Counted from the stretch's first letter, positions 24,207-32,981 are shown. The stretch: DNA of 39,505 nt from JBNKVT01 sp050299335 (GCA_050299335.1 JBNKVT010000048.1:1-39505); one strand, 5' to 3'. Made by a program: numbers and translations. The notes: generated by a model not told the origin, from the letters alone.

Positions 24207-25805
24207 ATGGTCTACGACCTCTTCATCATCGGCGGCGGCATCAACGGCTGCGGCATCGCGCGCGACGCGGCAGGACGCGGGCTGACTGTCGGGCTGGCCG
24301 AGATGGACGACCTCGCCTCGGCCACCTCAAGCGCCTCGACCAAGCTTTTCCATGGGGGCCTGCGCTATCTCGAATATTTCGAATTCCGCCTGGTCCGCGA
24401 AGCGCTGATCGAGCGCGAGATCCTGCTCGCCGCGATGCCCCACATCGCCTGGCCGATGCGGTTCGTCCTGCCCTATCACCGCGACATGCGATTCGAGACC
24501 GCCACCCCGGCCTCGCGGCTTCTGGCCACGCTCATGCCCTGGATGCGCGGCCGACGCCCCGCCTGGCTGATTCGCCTCGGCCTGTTCCTTTACGACCATA
24601 TGGGCGGGCGCAAGATCCTTCCCGCCACCGCCACGCTGGATTTGCGGACCGATCCAGCGGGCGCTCCCCTCCAGGACAAGTATCTGAAAGCCTTCGAATA
24701 TTCCGACTGCTGGGTCCAGGATTCCCGCCTCGTGCTCCTGAACGCCCGCGACGCCGCCGCCAGAGGCGCCACCATCCTGACGCGCACGCGCGTTACCTCG
24801 GCCGTGCGCCGCGACGGGCTCTGGCGCATCACGATCGAAGCCGATGGCAAGACGCGCGAAGTCGAGGCCAGGGCCCTCGTCAACGCCGGCGGTCCATGGG
24901 TCGGCCGGATCATCCGCGACGCGATCGAGATCCGGAGCGACAAGAGAATCCGCCTGGTGCGCGGCAGCCATATCGTTACCAAACGCCTCTTTGACCACAA
25001 CAAATGCTATTTCTTCCAGGGCACCGATGGCCGCATCATCTTCGCCATCCCCTATGAGGACGCGTTCACCCTCATCGGCACCACCGATATGGACCATAAG
25101 GACCCGGACACGCCCGCCACCTGCACCGAGGAGGAAAGACGCTACCTCCTCGATTTCGCTGCCCGCTATCTGAAGACCCCGGTTACCGAAGAGGACATCG
25201 TCTGGACCTATTCCGGCGTCCGTTCGCTTTATGACGACGGCGCGGCCTCGGCCACGGCGGCGACGCGCGATTACGTGCTCCAGCTCGACAATGCTGGCGC
25301 CCCGCTGCTCAACGTCTTCGGTGGCAAGATCACCACCTATCGAAAGCTCGCCGAAGCCGCCTTGCGCAAGCTCGCCCCCGGTCTCGGCAACACCAGCCCC
25401 GACTGGACCGCCGGTGTCCCGCTGCCCGGAGGCGACTTTCCGGTCGATGGCGTTGACGCCCAGATCACCGCCCTCCGCGCTGATTACCCCTTCCTGACCC
25501 GGGATTGGGCCCGTCGTCTGGTCCGCACCTATGGCACCGAAGCCTGCGACCTGCTCGGCGCGGCGCAAGAGGCCGCCGATCTCGGCGAAGCCTTTGGTGC
25601 CACGATCACGGCGCGGGAACTCGACTGGGCGATCGCCAAGGAATGGGTACAGACCGGCGAGGATTTCCTCTGGCGGCGCACCAAGCTGGGCCTGCGGCTC
25701 GATCCCGGCGAGATCGCCGCTATTGACCAGTATGTGCGCCAAAAATGTCAGGAAGACGAAAGAGCCGCCCCGCAGGCAGTCCCTTCCGTCCTCGGCGCGC
25801 CCTGA
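24207..25805 (+). CDS. glpD: aerobic glycerol-3-phosphate dehydrogenase
   Basis: A 532-residue FAD flavoprotein of the inner membrane face that oxidises glycerol-3-phosphate to dihydroxyacetone phosphate and feeds electrons to quinone. N-terminal dinucleotide-binding motif DLFIIGGGINGCGIARDAAGRG (first 25 residues), then SSASTKLFHGGLRYLE (about 47), VNAGGPWV (about 228), LVRGSHIV (about 250) and the substrate-site stretch FAIPYEDAFTLIGTTDMD (about 279), then GVRSLYDDG and GGKITTYRKLAE. All match GlpD. It is the second gene of glpR-glpD. No glycerol kinase is present nearby, although GlpD needs its product. Confidence 0.95.
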   Translation: MVYDLFIIGGGINGCGIARDAAGRGLTVGLAEMDDLASATSSASTKLFHGGLRYLEYFEFRLVREALIEREILLAAMPHIAWPMRFVLPYHRDMRFETATPASRLLATLMPWMRGRRPAWLIRLGLFLYDHMGGRKILPATATLDLRTDPAGAPLQDKYLKAFEYSDCWVQDSRLVLLNARDAAARGATILTRTRVTSAVRRDGLWRITIEADGKTREVEARALVNAGGPWVGRIIRDAIEIRSDKRIRLVRGSHIVTKRLFDHNKCYFFQGTDGRIIFAIPYEDAFTLIGTTDMDHKDPDTPATCTEEERRYLLDFAARYLKTPVTEEDIVWTYSGVRSLYDDGAASATAATRDYVLQLDNAGAPLLNVFGGKITTYRKLAEAALRKLAPGLGNTSPDWTAGVPLPGGDFPVDGVDAQITALRADYPFLTRDWARRLVRTYGTEACDLLGAAQEAADLGEAFGATITARELDWAIAKEWVQTGEDFLWRRTKLGLRLDPGEIAAIDQYVRQKCQEDERAAPQAVPSVLGAP

Positions 25806-25829
25806 ACCCGCTCCCGGCCCAACCATTCC

Positions 25830-25855
25830 GTAGGGCGGGGTTAACCCCGCCCTAC
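25830..25855. terminator. perfect 26-bp palindrome between glpD and katG
   Basis: GTAGGGCGGGGTT and its exact complement meet without a loop, centred on TTAA. It lies 25 bases after the glpD stop and 21 before the katG stop, i.e. between convergent genes, and probably ends both transcripts. A related sequence is at 29162-29185. Confidence 0.65.
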
Positions 25856-25875
25856 CTTGGAGCAGCTACCAGATG

Positions 25876-28044
25876 TCACGCCAGATCGAACCGATCGGCG
25901 TTCATCACCTTGACCCAGGCCGCGACGAAGTCCTTCACGAACTTCTCCGCATTGTCGTCCTGCCCGTATACCTCGGCATAGGACCGCAGGATCGAGTTCG
26001 ACCCGAAGACCAGGTCGACCCGCGTCGCCGTCCACTTCACCGCGCCCGACTTCCGGTCCCGGATCTCATAAAGCCCATCGCCCACCGGCACCCAGGCATT
26101 GGCCATATCGGTCAGGTTGACGAAGAAGTCGGTGGTCAGCGCGCCTTCGCGGTCGGTGAAGACCCCGTGCTTGGTGCCGCCATGATTGACCCCAAGCGCC
26201 CGCATCCCGCCGATCAGTACCGTCACCTCAGGGGCCGTCAGCCCCATCAGCTGAGCACGGTCCAGAAGCAGTTCCTCGGCACTCACCGCATAATCCTGCT
26301 TCTGCCAGTTGCGGAACCCGTCCGCCAGCGGCTCCAGCGCGGCAAAGCTGTCCGCATCGGTCATCGCGTCACTGGCATCGCCGCGCCCAGGTGCAAACGG
26401 CACCTCGATATCGACCCCGGCAGCCTTCGCCGCCTGTTCGACACCCAGAGACCCGGCCAGCACGATCACATCGGCCACGCTCGCCCCGGTCTCCGCCGCA
26501 ATCGGCTCCAGCACCGCCAACATGCGGGCCAGCCGCTCCGGCTCGTTCCCGGCCCAATCTTTCTGCGGCGCCAGCCTGATCCGCGCCCCATTGGCCCCGC
26601 CCCGCATGTCCGAGCCGCGATAGGTCCGGGCACTGTCCCAGGCCGTCGCGATCATGTCGGCCTGAGAAAGCCCGCTCGCCGCGATCTTCGCCTTCACCGC
26701 AGCCACATCATACCCGGTCGGACCTGCCGGGATCGGATCCTGCCAGATCAGGTCCTCCTGCGGCACATCCGGCCCAAGATAGCGCACCTTCGGCCCCATA
26801 TCGCGATGGGTCAGCTTGAACCAGGCGCGGGCGAACGTGTCGCGGAAATATTCCGGATCGGCGATGAATTTCTGGCAGATCGCATTATAGACCGGGTCCA
26901 TCTTCATCGCCATATCGGCATCGGTCATGATCGGGTTGTGCCGCTGCGACGGGTCGGAGGCATCCACCGGACGGTCCGCTTCCTCGATGCTCACCGGCTC
27001 CCACTGCCAGGCCCCGGCGGGAGACTTCTTCAGCTCCCATTCATGCCCGAACAGCATGTCGAAATAGCCCATGTCGAAGACGGTCGGGTTCGAGGTCCAC
27101 GCCCCCTCGATCCCCGACGTCACCGCCTGGCTCGCCAGTCCGCCCATATTGGGGTTCAGCCAGCCAAAGCCCTGCGCCTCGACGTCGCCGCCCTCGGGCT
27201 CGGCACCCAGAGCCGCCGCATCGCCATTGCCATGGGCCTTGCCGACCGAGTGCCCGCCAGCGGTCAGCGCCGCGGTTTCCTCATCATTCATCGCCATCCG
27301 CGCAAAGGTCTCGCGCACCTGCGCCGCCGTCTTCAGCGGATCGGGCTGGCCGTTGACGCCTTCGGGGTTCACATAGATCAGCCCCATCTGCACCGCCGCC
27401 AGCGGGTTTTCCATCGTCGCGGGGTTCTCGACACTGTCGTAGCGGCCGTCGCTCGGGGCCAGCCATTCCTTCTCGGCGCCCCAGTAGATATCGGTCTCAG
27501 GCGCCCAGATATCGGGCCGCCCGAAAGCGAAGCCGAAGGTCTTCAGCCCCATCGTCTCATAGGCCATGTTCCCGGCCAGGATCATCAGATCGGCCCAGCT
27601 GATCTTGTTGCCGTATTTCTTCTTGATCGGCCATAACAGCCGCCGTGCCTTGTCCAGATTGCCGTTATCCGGCCACGAATTCAATGGCGCGAACCGCTGG
27701 TTCCCGGTCCCGCCGCCGCCGCGCCCGTCGGCCAGACGGTAGGTCCCTGCCGCGTGCCAGGCCATGCGGATCATCAGCCCGCCATAATGGCCCCAGTCGG
27801 CCGGCCACCAGTCCTGACTGTCGGTCATCAGCGCCTTGAGATCGGCCTTCAGCCCCTCGACATCCAGCGACTTGACCGCCTCGCGATAGTCAAAATCCGG
27901 TCCCATCGGATCGGACTTGGTATCATGCTGATGCAGGATATTCAGGTTAAGCCCCTTCGGCCACCAATCGGTGACCGTGGTCCCGGTTTCGGTCATTCCG
28001 CCATGCATGACCGGGCATTTGCCCGGCGTATCGTTACCGTCCAT
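25876..28044 (-). CDS. katG: catalase-peroxidase
   Basis: A 722-residue haem enzyme that removes hydrogen peroxide by catalase and peroxidase reactions. The distal site reads MIRMAWHAAGTYR with Arg93, Trp96 and His97; Tyr224 (LIYVNPEG) and Met250 (FARMAMND) complete the Trp-Tyr-Met crosslink needed for catalase activity; the proximal haem ligand is His265 (LTAGGHSVGKAHG). ISWADLMILAGNMAYETMG is also typical. The second, haem-free repeat domain is complete. There is no signal peptide, so it is cytoplasmic. ATG at 28044 has AAGGGAGA about seven bases upstream. It is divergent from an OxyR gene, the usual peroxide-induced arrangement. Confidence 0.97.
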   Translation of the reverse strand: MDGNDTPGKCPVMHGGMTETGTTVTDWWPKGLNLNILHQHDTKSDPMGPDFDYREAVKSLDVEGLKADLKALMTDSQDWWPADWGHYGGLMIRMAWHAAGTYRLADGRGGGGTGNQRFAPLNSWPDNGNLDKARRLLWPIKKKYGNKISWADLMILAGNMAYETMGLKTFGFAFGRPDIWAPETDIYWGAEKEWLAPSDGRYDSVENPATMENPLAAVQMGLIYVNPEGVNGQPDPLKTAAQVRETFARMAMNDEETAALTAGGHSVGKAHGNGDAAALGAEPEGGDVEAQGFGWLNPNMGGLASQAVTSGIEGAWTSNPTVFDMGYFDMLFGHEWELKKSPAGAWQWEPVSIEEADRPVDASDPSQRHNPIMTDADMAMKMDPVYNAICQKFIADPEYFRDTFARAWFKLTHRDMGPKVRYLGPDVPQEDLIWQDPIPAGPTGYDVAAVKAKIAASGLSQADMIATAWDSARTYRGSDMRGGANGARIRLAPQKDWAGNEPERLARMLAVLEPIAAETGASVADVIVLAGSLGVEQAAKAAGVDIEVPFAPGRGDASDAMTDADSFAALEPLADGFRNWQKQDYAVSAEELLLDRAQLMGLTAPEVTVLIGGMRALGVNHGGTKHGVFTDREGALTTDFFVNLTDMANAWVPVGDGLYEIRDRKSGAVKWTATRVDLVFGSNSILRSYAEVYGQDDNAEKFVKDFVAAWVKVMNADRFDLA

Positions 28045-28211
28045 GATCTGTCTCCCTTAGTTGCGCGTCGCGCAAGACCTGCTGAAAATCTGGGGTGTCC
28101 AAACTGGTACTCGGGCCCGCTTCCGCGAATCCCATACCCCCGAAACACACCGCCTTATAGCACCCGCTTAGAATAATTATAAGTTGTATTTTCTAATCAC
28201 TTTGATAATCT
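28045..28211. promoter_or_regulatory. divergent katG/oxyR control region
   Basis: 167 bases. A katG -10 candidate TATAAG lies on the minus strand at 28159-28154, with no good -35 upstream, as expected of an activator-dependent promoter. Upstream of it is a 40-base AT-rich block (about 28168-28207, with GAATAATTATAAG and TTCTAATCAC) directly before oxyR, the likely OxyR-binding site. I could not fit the four-part OxyR consensus unambiguously. Confidence 0.45.
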
Positions 28212-29123
28212 ATGGTTATGAAGTCTCTCACCCTCAAACACCTTCGCTATTTCAATGCCCTCGCCCGACATCGCCATTTCAGTCGCGCCGCCGAGGCCTG
28301 CGCCATCTCGCAACCGGCCCTGTCGGTCCAGATGAAGGAACTCGAAGCCCTTTTCGGCGCCCCCCTCATCGAACGCAGCGCCCGCGAAATCCGTCTCAGC
28401 GCCCTCGGCGACGACCTCGTCAGCCGCGCCCGCGACATCCTCCGCGCCGTCGACGAACTCGAAGACCTCGCCCGCACCGCCACCGGCCCCCTGTCGGGCC
28501 GCCTCCGCCTCGGCGTGATCCCCACCGTCGCCCCCTACCTGCTGCCGGACCTCATCAAGCACCTCGGGGCGCTCTACCCCGACCTTGACATCCTCCCGCG
28601 CGAGACCGTCACCCAGACCCTGATCCGAGACCTTGTTGATGGCCGCCTCGACACCGCCCTCGTCGCCCTCCCGGTCTCGGAACCGGCGCTGGCCGAAGCC
28701 CCGCTCTTCGAGGAGGAATTCATGCTCGTCCGCCCCGCTGCCGACGCCGCCAAACCGGTCCCCCGCCCCGAGGCCTTGCGCGAAATGCGGCTGCTCCTCC
28801 TCGAAGAGGGCCACTGTTTCCGCGACCAGGCGATATCCTTCTGCAACCTGCCGACCAAGCCGCCCCGCGACCTGATGGAGGGCAGTTCCCTCTCGACACT
28901 GGTCCAGATGGTGGGGGCCGGCATCGGCGTTACCCTGATCCCCGAAATGGCCGTCTCCATCGAAAGCAGCGCTGCCGACGTCTCGGTCGCCCGCCTGCCC
29001 GAGCCGCGCCCCAAACGTCGGATCGGCATGGTCTGGCGCAAGTCGAGCCCACTGGCCGACCGGATCAGCCTGATTGCCGAGGCGGTGCGGGCGGTCGGAA
29101 AAAGACACAAGTCCTCAGCGTAG
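28212..29123 (+). CDS. oxyR: hydrogen-peroxide-sensing LysR-type regulator OxyR
   Basis: A 303-residue LysR-family activator. Helix-turn-helix at about residues 18-50 (HFSRAAEACAISQPALSVQMKELE). The regulatory domain has the OxyR redox signature EEGHCFRDQAISFC with Cys202 and Cys211, nine residues apart as are Cys199 and Cys208 of E. coli OxyR, so it should form the peroxide-induced disulfide. GSSLSTLVQMVGAGIGVTLIP is another OxyR landmark. Met1 (28212) or Met3 (28218) could be the start. Divergence from katG fits the classic regulon. Its UAG stop codon lies inside an inverted repeat shared with the next, convergent gene. Confidence 0.93.
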   Translation: MVMKSLTLKHLRYFNALARHRHFSRAAEACAISQPALSVQMKELEALFGAPLIERSAREIRLSALGDDLVSRARDILRAVDELEDLARTATGPLSGRLRLGVIPTVAPYLLPDLIKHLGALYPDLDILPRETVTQTLIRDLVDGRLDTALVALPVSEPALAEAPLFEEEFMLVRPAADAAKPVPRPEALREMRLLLLEEGHCFRDQAISFCNLPTKPPRDLMEGSSLSTLVQMVGAGIGVTLIPEMAVSIESSAADVSVARLPEPRPKRRIGMVWRKSSPLADRISLIAEAVRAVGKRHKSSA

Positions 29124-29185
29124 GGCGAGGTTCACCCGCCTCCCTCAAATCTCCCCAAAGCAGGGCGGGGTGAACCCCGCCCTAC
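29120..29185. terminator. inverted repeat containing both convergent stop codons
   Basis: The left arm GTAGGGCGAGGTTCAC begins at 29120 and pairs (one mismatch) with GTGAACCCCGCCCTAC ending at 29185; the right arm also contains its own perfect palindrome AGGGCGGGGTGA… (29162-29183). The TAG inside the left arm ends oxyR (29121-29123) and the complementary CTA in the right arm (29182-29184) ends the FAD oxidase on the other strand. It probably works as a bidirectional terminator. Confidence 0.65.
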
Positions 29186-30597
29186 GCGAGGATAACCCCA
29201 GGGTTCATGATCCCCAGAGGGTCCAGAGCCGCCTTCACTGCCCGCATCGCTGACAGCTTGCCCGGATCACCATAGCGTTCCAGATCGCCGGTCTTCAGCC
29301 GCCCGATCCCGTGTTCCGCGCTCATTGAGCCGCCGAAACGGTCGACTACGTCATGCACGCAGACCTTCACAGCGTCGCGGATCGCCAGATACTCCGCCTT
29401 GCTCCGCCCCTTCGCGGGAAAGGCGTTGAAATGCAGATTTCCGTCGCCGAGATGCCCGAAGGCATTGATCCTGAGGCTCGAGTCGAGTCCGGCCAGCGCG
29501 GTGCGGGCCGTGTCGATGAACGCTGGTACCTGGCTCACGGGCACCGAGATATCGTGGGACGAGACCGAGCCGATGCGCCGGTTCGCCTCGGGGATCGTCT
29601 CGCGGATCGCCCAGAAATCCGCCGCTTGGGCTATGTTCTGCGCAATAAGCGCGTCCGTCGCCACCCCGTTCTCCAACGCGTCGGCCAGAACCATCTCGAA
29701 CATCTCGCGCAGGGGCGGCCCCTCACCCGAGGAGACCTCGGCCAGTACGATCCAGTCGGGCAAGGGCGCGAAGGGGCGCTGGACCTTCAGCCCGGTCTCG
29801 TCCAGAAAGTCCAGCCCGACGCCCGAGATCAGCTCGAAGGCCGAGATCAGTTCGCCGAACCGGTCCCGCATCCGCTGGAACAGCGCCAGCGCCGCCGCCG
29901 GATCAGGGACCACGACAAATCCGGTCTCGCGTTGCCGCGGCCTCGGGAACAGCTTCAGCGAGGCCGCGGTGATGATCCCCAGCGTCCCTTCGGAGCCCAC
30001 CAGCAGGTTGCGGATATCATAGCCGGTATTGTCCTTCCTCAACCGCTTCAGACCGCTCACCACCGAGCCGTCCGGCAGCACCGCCTCGACCCCAAGACAA
30101 AGATCCCGCGCATTCCCATAGCGCAGCACCCCGACCCCGCCGGCATTGGTCGCGAGGTTCCCGCCGATCCGGCACGACCCCTCCGCCGCCAGAGACAGGG
30201 GAAACAGCCGGTCGGCCGCCTCAGCCGCCTTCTGCAAATCAGCGAGGATCACCCCGGCCTCGACGATGGCCACGTAATCCTCGGCATTGACCTCGCGAAC
30301 CTTGTCCAGCCGCTCGACCGAGACCATCAGCGGCAGGACCTCGCCCTGATACGTCTGCCCGCCAACCAGCCCGGTCCCGCCCGCATAGGGCACGATCCCG
30401 ACACGCGCCTCGGCGCAGGCCTTCACGATGTCGGAAACCTCCTCCACCGACCGGGGTCGCGCCAAAGCCGCCGCCTCGCCCCGGAACCGCCCGCGCGGTT
30501 CCTCGCGGTAGGCGTCCGGGACCTCCGAGACTACACCCGGCAGGCGCGAAGACAGGCCGGAGACAAACTCCGGCGACGCAGGGTTCAGGCGGTTCAA
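29182..30597 (-). CDS. FAD-linked 2-hydroxyacid dehydrogenase (GlcD/D-2-hydroxyglutarate dehydrogenase-like)
   Basis: A 471-residue flavoprotein of the VAO/PCMH family that oxidises a 2-hydroxy acid. FAD-binding: VPYAGGTGLVGGQ (about 69-81), AAEGSCRIGGNLATNAGGVGVLRYG (about 138-162), RKDNTGYD-IRNLLVGSEGTLGIIT (about 185-209). The C-terminal substrate/metal site reads FGHLGDGNLHFN (about 372) and SAEHGIGRLK (about 422), closest to D-2-hydroxyglutarate or D-lactate dehydrogenases. The exact substrate is open. It starts with TTG at 30597; TTGA overlaps the upstream gene's TGA stop by four bases, and no in-frame ATG lies near, so a coupled non-ATG start is likely. Confidence 0.88.
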   Translation of the reverse strand: MNRLNPASPEFVSGLSSRLPGVVSEVPDAYREEPRGRFRGEAAALARPRSVEEVSDIVKACAEARVGIVPYAGGTGLVGGQTYQGEVLPLMVSVERLDKVREVNAEDYVAIVEAGVILADLQKAAEAADRLFPLSLAAEGSCRIGGNLATNAGGVGVLRYGNARDLCLGVEAVLPDGSVVSGLKRLRKDNTGYDIRNLLVGSEGTLGIITAASLKLFPRPRQRETGFVVVPDPAAALALFQRMRDRFGELISAFELISGVGLDFLDETGLKVQRPFAPLPDWIVLAEVSSGEGPPLREMFEMVLADALENGVATDALIAQNIAQAADFWAIRETIPEANRRIGSVSSHDISVPVSQVPAFIDTARTALAGLDSSLRINAFGHLGDGNLHFNAFPAKGRSKAEYLAIRDAVKVCVHDVVDRFGGSMSAEHGIGRLKTGDLERYGDPGKLSAMRAVKAALDPLGIMNPGVILA

Positions 30598-31418
30598 GGC
30601 AGGACGTTGGGGGTGTTGACCACGTAGCGCGGCATCAGCACGCGGACAGTGGGCTGGCGTGGCAGGTCTCGAAGCGACACGATGGTGGACACCTCCCCCT
30701 CATTGATGATCTCGAACTCGTCCGCCATGCCGGCGAGGAACTCCGAGAGGGTATAGTCGCCGAACCAGTGCATCGGCAAGACCAGCTGCGCCTTGACCCG
30801 TTTCAGCACCCGGATCATGTCCGGCAGCGGCAGGGTCATGCCGCCATCGACCGGCGCCATCACCACATCCAGACGCCCCATCGCCGCATATTGGCTTTCG
30901 GACGGCTCGTGATGGAGATGCCCCAGATGACCGATGCAGAGGCCCGCCATCTCGAAGATGAAAATCGAATTGCCATGTGCCTCGCGCCCATAGGCCGAAC
31001 GGATATCGGTGGGCACATTCCGGATCAGCACCTCATCGCCCAGTTCCAGCCGGTGCTCGGCCGGGTTCACGCCGTCGCCCCAACCCTCAAGCACATGGGG
31101 GATGGCCGGATCGGGGCTGGGGGTCCAGTGGCTGGAATGGGCGTGGTTCATGGTCACCACATCCGGGACCACCCCGGGGCCGACATAGCCGGTATAGTCG
31201 GTGGCGATCGAGAGGCCCGAGGCGGTCTCGATCAGGTAGGTCGAATGACCGATATAGTTCAGCCGGACCTCGTCGCGCTCCAGTCCCTGCCCGAGGCTGG
31301 CGTAATGCAGATCGGGATGGGCATTGGCGAGTGCGATGCAATGGCTTTGCAGATTGGCCGCCAGCGCAGCGGCGGGCAGCACAGCCGCGAGCCCGATCAG
31401 AGACAACAGTCGCATCAT
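30594..31418 (-). CDS. exported metallo-beta-lactamase-fold hydrolase
   Basis: A 274-residue protein of the metallo-beta-lactamase fold, UlaG-like group. A signal peptide is visible at residues 1-21 (MMRLLSLIGLAAVLPAAALAA), so it is periplasmic. Strand NYIGHSTYLIET is typical. The metal motif reads NHAHSSHW: His92, His94 and His97 are kept but the usual Asp of HxHxDH is Ser96. CIGHLGHLHHE (about 161) and LPMHWFG (about 214) give further histidines. The missing Asp may leave one metal site weak. AGGAGGGG lies about six bases before the ATG. Its stop overlaps the FAD dehydrogenase start (TTGA), so the two are co-translated; a linked lactone or ester step is possible but unproven. Confidence 0.8.
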   Translation of the reverse strand: MMRLLSLIGLAAVLPAAALAANLQSHCIALANAHPDLHYASLGQGLERDEVRLNYIGHSTYLIETASGLSIATDYTGYVGPGVVPDVVTMNHAHSSHWTPSPDPAIPHVLEGWGDGVNPAEHRLELGDEVLIRNVPTDIRSAYGREAHGNSIFIFEMAGLCIGHLGHLHHEPSESQYAAMGRLDVVMAPVDGGMTLPLPDMIRVLKRVKAQLVLPMHWFGDYTLSEFLAGMADEFEIINEGEVSTIVSLRDLPRQPTVRVLMPRYVVNTPNVLP

Positions 31419-31847
31419 TCTCCCCTCCTGCCTTGCACTGGCTCCAGCCTAGCACGAAGGCCGCCCCTGTCACTTCACAGCCCCGTTTGCAGTTGCGGCC
31501 CTGACCCCACCGGCCCGATCAGTTTCGGTGCGCGCATCCGCGCCGCCCGAAACCTCCGCCATATCGCCCGGGGCCCAGGGCCAATCAGGTTTCGGTCAAG
31601 ACCCCCCGCAATTCAATCCAGATCAGCGGTTGCCGGAACAACGATCAGGCCCGCGAGGCGGGGCGTTGCCCGCGGGTTTGCCTACGACACTCAAAGATGG
31701 AAATGGCCCTGCCCCTCGGGCGGTGAATGGCTAGAGCAAAACCGGATCAGATTGAAACAATCTGATCCTGGGATTTTTCTCAAGCCTACGTCTCTGGAGC
31801 AAAATTCTTTTTCAGACCGATTCAGTCTGAAACGATTTTGGTTTAGA
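31419..31847 (-). other. intergenic region with paired hairpin element
   Basis: About 430 bases between the start of the exported hydrolase and the stop of the PhnC-like gene. The left part (31419-31690) shows a weak C/G inverted pair near 31652-31676 but no gene. The right part holds the two hairpins described separately. Confidence 0.45.
31744..31840. repeat. two-hairpin AT-rich element (intergenic repeat type)
   Basis: Hairpin 1: GGATCAGATTG (31744-31754), loop AAA, exact complement to 31768. Hairpin 2: CAAAAT and TTTCAGAC on the left (from 31800) pair with GTCTGAAA and ATTTTG on the right (to 31840) around CGATTCA. Both begin with the word GAGCAAAA (31734 and 31797). This pattern resembles palindromic repeats scattered in alphaproteobacterial genomes. 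It follows the PhnC-like gene on the minus strand and may end its transcript. Confidence 0.6.
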
Positions 31848-32663
31848 TCAGGCGGGAACCGGCTCGGCCAATCCGGCCTGCTCCAGAGCGCCGATACCAG
31901 TCGCTTTCACTGCTTCCAAATGCCGTTCATCATCCCCGTAGATGTCGCGGGCGACATCTACGGTCAATTGCTCAGGCACCCCGTCGAACACCACCCGCCC
32001 GTCGCGCAGCCCGATCACCCGGTCGCAATATTTCCGGGCGATATCGACCGCACGGAGGCTGCAGATCACCAGCCTCCCGTCCTCGTCATGGATGCGCCTG
32101 AGGGTATCCATCACGATCCCAGCATTCGTCGGATCGAGCGAGGCAATCGGTGCGTCAGCCAGGATCACCTTGGGGTCCTGCATCAGGGCCCGCGCGATGG
32201 CGACTCTTCGCTGCAGGCCCTCGGGCAAGGCCTCGGTGCGTTTGGGTGCGTATTCGGCGTTGCCCAGCCGGTCGAGAATGTCGATGGCGCGGCGGAGATC
32301 GTCATGGGGAAAGATGTTCAAAAAGCACCTGAGCGTCGAGAACCGGTTCGGCGCGCCGAAAGCCACGTTCGAGGCGACATCGAGACGCGGCACGAGATTG
32401 AGCTGCCGGCAGATCATCGCACACAGGGTTTGCCAGCGGTGGGCCTCGGCACCGCAGAAATTCGCCACATCCTGCCCCTCGAATGCGATCACGCCTTCCG
32501 AAGCATCGGTCTGCCGGTTGATCATCCGCAGAAGCGTCGATTTGCCGGCGCCGGAGAGGCCGATGATTCCGACCATACGGGGCCGGTCGAAGTCGATATT
32601 GACATTATCTATGGCGACGCTGCCGCCGAAGCGTTTCGTCAGCTCTGATACCTTGAGAACCAT
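31848..32663 (-). CDS. PhnC-like ABC ATPase with degenerate catalytic motifs
   Basis: A 271-residue protein clearly derived from phosphonate-importer ATPases (PhnC): LKVSELTKRFGGSVAIDNVN, a PhnC-type insertion near residue 105-120 and VVFDGVPEQLT at the C-terminus. Walker A GLSGAGKS (35-42) is intact, but the signature is LPEGLQ (146-151) rather than LSGGQ, the Walker B catalytic Glu is Ala171 (VILADAP instead of VILADEP), and the switch His is Arg204 (CSLRAVD). Such a protein could bind but hardly hydrolyse ATP alone. No permease or binding-protein gene adjoins it, so a transporter role is not supported. A regulatory, dimer-partner or decaying role is possible. The frame is intact over its full length. 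Confidence 0.82.
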   Translation of the reverse strand: MVLKVSELTKRFGGSVAIDNVNIDFDRPRMVGIIGLSGAGKSTLLRMINRQTDASEGVIAFEGQDVANFCGAEAHRWQTLCAMICRQLNLVPRLDVASNVAFGAPNRFSTLRCFLNIFPHDDLRRAIDILDRLGNAEYAPKRTEALPEGLQRRVAIARALMQDPKVILADAPIASLDPTNAGIVMDTLRRIHDEDGRLVICSLRAVDIARKYCDRVIGLRDGRVVFDGVPEQLTVDVARDIYGDDERHLEAVKATGIGALEQAGLAEPVPA

Positions 32664-32847
32664 TCCCGAACCCTGCCCATGTCGGGCTCCGATCTAGAGA
32701 TGCCGGATATCGGATGCGTGTCAGTTCGATGATGGTTATGTGAAACCAACCGGGATCCTGAGGGGCCCTCTGTTTGCCGAAGCGGCAGGCGACCGAACAC
32801 CTTGAATCCATACAGATCCGTGCGCTTCAGAAACCGTGTCTTGGAAA

Positions 32848-32923
<76 letters not shown>

Positions 32924-32981
32924 TTTCAGGTCTGCCGGGTTCTAGGGCGCTCTGCCCGGCAGATCAAGTGGTTTCTTGCGC

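Noticed and set aside
24327..25826. Minus-strand open frame opposite glpD
   Set aside because: Shadow of glpD; Gly/Asp/Ala-rich without motif or ribosome site.
25873..27636. Long plus-strand open frame opposite katG
   Set aside because: katG on the minus strand is unambiguous; this frame has no recognisable domain and is Arg/His/Pro-rich.
29353..32648. Two long plus-strand frames opposite the FAD dehydrogenase, exported hydrolase and PhnC-like gene
   Set aside because: Both run antisense through recognised genes, have reversed-coding composition and lack ribosome sites.
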